A DNA stretch of 16,016 bases from Baffinella frigidus (taxonomy: Eukaryota > Cryptophyceae > Cryptomonadales > Baffinellaceae). The stretch covers positions 9,034 through 25,049 of the forward strand of contig MU646639.1 of the NCBI GenBank assembly GCA_026770585.1, in the 5' to 3' direction. Under the pieces are notes generated by a model. It ran no database searches. It had not been told where the DNA came from and worked only from the letters and a program-made list of their open reading frames with translations. This document shows positions 14,124 through 16,016 of this stretch, one piece after another (the stretch's first letter is position 1; each line of letters begins with the position of its first letter). The position numbers and the translations under genes are program-made.

Positions 14124-14648
14124 GCGTACTACGAGCGACACCGCCTGATCATCCTCGACAGAAGACGGGCACGACGCCTCCTCCTCAAAAGCCCACCCCC
14201 CTCCGAAGGCAAGGACCTCCTCCGGGGAACTCCCTCCGAAGCGAAGGACTTTGACCAGTCCTGGAATGGTCAAAGCCGTGGGGGCCCCTACGACTCGGAT
14301 CCATCCAGTTCTCCCGATCTCTACCACGGGAGCGACACGCGACCCTTTGTTGCTGCAAACCCCAGGGGGCTAACGAAGCGGTCAAAGTCGTTCGCGTCGT
14401 CTGACACCGAGGGGGGCGGGGGGGTGAAATGCTTTGCGTCGTCGTCGGAGGGTGGGGGGGCGAACTTTTTCGCGGCGGAGTGGTGGGGGGGGGCGAGATC
14501 GTTCGCGGCGGAGGGGGGGGCGTGCGGCGCGGAAGGGAGGAAGGTTGCGCAGGGGGGGGCGCCGCTGGAAAATGGCTCCACGCAGAAGACGCTGGAAAAT
14601 GGCTCCAAGGAGGTGGATGGGGGGAATGGTGGGGGGGCATCGATACAG
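14124..14648 (+). CDS. Candidate 175-codon exon (phase 0-0), basic then Gly/Ala-rich
   Basis: The plus frame is open without an ATG from the acceptor CTGAACAG to a GTGCTA donor after ATACAG, exactly 525 bases. It starts AYYERHRLIILDRRRARRLL, a basic helical segment. Two related units follow, PSEGKDLLRGT and PSEAKDFDQSW, then an Asp/Ser/Pro-rich stretch. From about residue 90 there are imperfect repeats: KSFASSDTEGGGG, KCFASSSEGGGA, NFFAAEWWGGA, RSFAAEGGA. The end carries LENGST and LENGSK. The RRRARR cluster could be nuclear-targeting, which is inference. If unspliced, the frame stops at 14682-14684. Phase 0 at both ends fits 15591 or 15924 downstream. No known domain is recognised. Minus-strand frames here are Pro-rich and broken. 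Confidence 0.55.
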
Positions 14649-14673
14649 GTGCTACACCGCGCGAGATCCCAAT

Positions 14674-14808
14674 TTGGGGTTTAGGTTTAGCATACCCTAT
14701 CCCCTAAACCGTAAACCCTGAACCCTGCACCCTGCACCCTGAACTCTGAACCCTGAACCCTGCACCCTAAACCCTGAATCCTACACCCTACACCCTAAAC
14801 CCTAAACC

Positions 14809-14854
<46 letters not shown>

Positions 14855-14983
14855 ACCCTACACTCCAAACCTTAAACCCTAAAGCCTAAAGCCTCAACCC
14901 TCAACCCTAAACCCTAAACCCTAAACCCTAAACTCTAATCCCTACACCTCAAACCCTAAACCCTAAACCCTAAACCCTACCCC
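14674..14983 (+). repeat. Telomere-like array, C-rich on plus
   Basis: After a short GGGGTTTAGGTTTAG start, the array runs through CCCTGAA, CCCTGCA, CCCTACA, seven or more CCCTCAA units and CCCTAAA. Units of one variant are clustered, suggesting local expansion after divergence. Confidence 0.9.
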
Positions 14984-15024
14984 TTGGGTGACAATTCACG
15001 TTTCTGATCGACCACTCTTGTTTA

Positions 15025-15248
15025 GTAGAGCGTTTGCGGTAATTGTTGTCCATTTTGGACGTACGGTTTCCCTGTTTTCCGGTTTTGAAAAAGGACTTAT
15101 AGGACGTGACAAGGGTTTTAATTAGTACCAAGAGGCGCAATTCTGGAACTATTCAAAATCCTTGTCACGTCCTATAAGTCCCTTTCAAAACCGGAAAACC
15201 GGAAAACCGTACGTCCAAAACGGACGACAGTTACCGCAAACGCTCTAC
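15025..15248. mobile_element. Fold-back element, about 94-base arms
   Basis: The left arm starts GTAGAGCGTTTGCGGTAA and the right arm ends TTACCGCAAACGCTCTAC. The inner parts GGACTTATAGGACGTGACAA and TTGTCACGTCCTATAAGTCC are perfectly complementary. The 35-base core is non-coding. No clear target duplication was seen. Confidence 0.8.
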
Positions 15249-15340
15249 CGGTTCCGTTTTCAGTTTCTTCGATAGAAATCACCTTACTGAAAGGCGCTCT
15301 CTCGCTAATTCAGGTGCTCTGCAATAACAGCCTGTCTCTC

Positions 15341-15358
15341 TGCATCAGTTGCTTTACC
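15341..15358 (+). other. CISCFT mini-exon copy
   Basis: TGCATCAGTTGCTTTACC encodes CISCFT and is followed by ATAACATCC and a CT microsatellite. It matches the exon end at 15803-15820 except that the donor GTAAGA is replaced by ATAACA. A second partial copy (CTCTGCAATAACAGCC) lies just upstream near 15318. Confidence 0.4.
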
Positions 15359-15366
15359 ATAACATC

Positions 15367-15389
15367 CTCTCTCTCTCTCTCTGTCTCTT

Positions 15390-15443
<54 letters not shown>
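15367..15443 (+). repeat. CT/CA compound microsatellite
   Basis: CT runs with occasional TTT interruptions pass into CA repeats. It directly follows the ATAACATCC block. Confidence 0.95.
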
Positions 15444-15530
15444 AACATACACACATGCCCGCTTTGTGGGGTCTCGCTTATGATCAAGCTGCGTGGGATC
15501 CCGCTGTGTAGGGTCTCGTTCCTATCCCCC

Positions 15531-15590
15531 TCTAACCCTAAACCCTAAACCCTAAACCCTTAAACCCTAAACCCGGAACCTTAAACCCAG
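15531..15590 (+). repeat. Telomere-like array ending in an acceptor
   Basis: Perfect CCCTAAA units, then CCCTTAAA and CCCGGAA variants, ending CCTTAAACCCAG before an open segment. Confidence 0.8.
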
Positions 15591-15650
15591 GGATACGGCC
15601 TATGCGACGAGTACGAGGGATACCACGACCACATGCAGCGCTTCTTTACA
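15591..15650 (+). CDS. Candidate Cys/His exon, copy 1
   Basis: After AAACCCAG the frame reads GYGLCDEYEGYHDHMQRFFT in phase 0 and then meets ATAACA rather than a GT donor. It is clearly homologous to the copy at 15924-16016, but one cysteine of the CDAC pair is Tyr and the last cysteine is Phe. If read through, the frame stops within the minisatellite that follows. It may be a decayed duplicate of the downstream exon. Confidence 0.45.
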
Positions 15651-15660
15651 ATAACATTAA

Positions 15661-15763
15661 GTGCTGACAATGCTGACAACAAGTAGATGTAGTGCTGACA
15701 ATGCTGACAACAAGTAGATGTAGTGCTGACAATGCTGACAGCACGTAGATGTAGTGCTGACAA
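15661..15763 (+). repeat. 31-base minisatellite, 3.3 units
   Basis: Units start GTGCTGACAATGCTGACAAC, with starts at 15661, 15692, 15723 and 15754 (partial). The third unit has GCACG for CAAG-type bases. Each unit itself contains TGCTGACAA twice. Confidence 0.95.
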
Positions 15764-15788
15764 ACAAGAACATCTCGTCTCGTGGCAG

Positions 15789-15820
15789 CCTACGGCGCCC
15801 CTTGCACGAGTTGCTTCACA
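15789..15820 (+). CDS. Candidate CxxC mini-exon with intact donor
   Basis: Between GTGGCAG and a consensus GTAAGA donor the frame reads YGAPCTSCFT. It ends in phase 0, which joins 15924 to give CTSCFT-GYGLCDACEGYHHH followed by MQRC. That spacing of two CxxC pairs and a YH...C resembles a PHD-like or other treble-clef zinc site. The resemblance is by motif only. Copies of the CxSxFT block lacking the donor lie at 15341 and 15880. Confidence 0.45.
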
Positions 15821-15831
15821 GTAAGACCATC

Positions 15832-15833
15832 TC

Positions 15834-15866
<33 letters not shown>

Positions 15867-15920
15867 TTCTCTCTCTGCCTGCATCAGTCGCTTTACAATA
15901 ACACCCTCTCTCTCTCATCG
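15832..15920 (+). repeat. CT microsatellite with embedded CISRFT copy
   Basis: CT runs flank TGCATCAGTCGCTTTACA followed by ATAACACC, a diverged copy of the mini-exon with a mutated donor and its second Cys changed to Arg. The tract ends CTCTCATCGCAG, a strong polypyrimidine acceptor. Confidence 0.8.
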
Positions 15921-15923
15921 CAG

Positions 15924-16016
15924 GGGTACGGCCTATGCGACGCGTGCGAGGGGTACCACCACCACATGCAGCGCTGCGCCTCTTCTCGGGGCGCCCTCGC
16001 CCTCTCCCTCTCCCTC
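15924..16016 (+). CDS. Candidate Cys/His exon, copy 2 (runs off the window)
   Basis: After a pyrimidine-rich acceptor the frame reads GYGLCDACEGYHHHMQRC then ASSRGALALSLSL to the window end. CDAC plus YHHHMQRC gives a plausible metal-binding half-site that would be completed by CTSC from 15789-15820. Compared with copy 1 at 15591 all cysteines are present, so this is the better candidate for the working exon. The family is not identified; PHD-like is only a suggestion. Confidence 0.5.

Noticed and set aside
15581-15763. Minus-strand ORF through the 31-base minisatellite
   Set aside because: It is an antisense shadow of tandem repeats and of the GYGLCD exon copy.
15661-15763. CRISPR array
   Set aside because: Units are head-to-tail with no unique spacers, and the sequence is eukaryotic; it is a minisatellite.

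Overview
The window looks like nuclear DNA of a eukaryote with TTTAGGG-type telomeric repeats. That type occurs in plants, many green algae and several protist groups, and I cannot name the lineage. It is packed with degenerate telomere-like arrays on both strands (CCCTAAA, CCCTCAA, CCCTGAA, CCCTACA and complements). It also holds long GA/GT microsatellites, minisatellites and at least six fold-back (inverted-repeat) elements. There are no bacterial-type operons, no ribosome binding sites and no rRNA or tRNA that I can support. No long ORF matches a protein family I recognise with confidence.

The main reading I propose is that much of the telomere-like sequence is intronic. C-rich arrays repeatedly end in an AG acceptor (usually CAG) directly followed by an open, protein-like frame. 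Some arrays begin directly after a GT donor. On the plus strand this gives exon candidates at 5884-6024, 6214-6257 and 6519-6623, whose phases are compatible. A second plus-strand set is 7754-8166 (signal peptide, eight cysteines), 9632-9688, 10706-10745 or 10966-11302 (duplicated exon starts), 11604-11649, 14124-14648 (175 codons, open) and Cys/His exons at 15591-15650, 15789-15820 and 15924-16016. Phases agree from 7754 through 11604. The link onward to 14124 is not established.

On the minus strand, 4157-3371 encodes a protein with six imperfect 28-residue repeats (GAEMLAAMLAK...PAKPS). Its possible phase-1 donor fits a duplicated 27-codon exon seen best at 2470-2390, with diverged copies at 2782, 2283 and 2110. 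A weaker minus-strand coding candidate lies at 13825-13556.

Layout: 1-1640 repeats and microsatellite, no supported gene; 1640-4160 minus-strand gene with palindromic elements in its likely intron; 4160-5880 unassigned sequence and G-rich arrays; 5880-6630 plus-strand exons; 6600-7600 duplications, fold-back element and microsatellite; 7754-11650 plus-strand gene candidate split by arrays; 11650-13540 G-rich block and fold-back elements; 13556-16016 coding candidates, arrays, another fold-back element and tandemly duplicated Cys/His mini-exons. All splice assignments are by eye and need transcript support.
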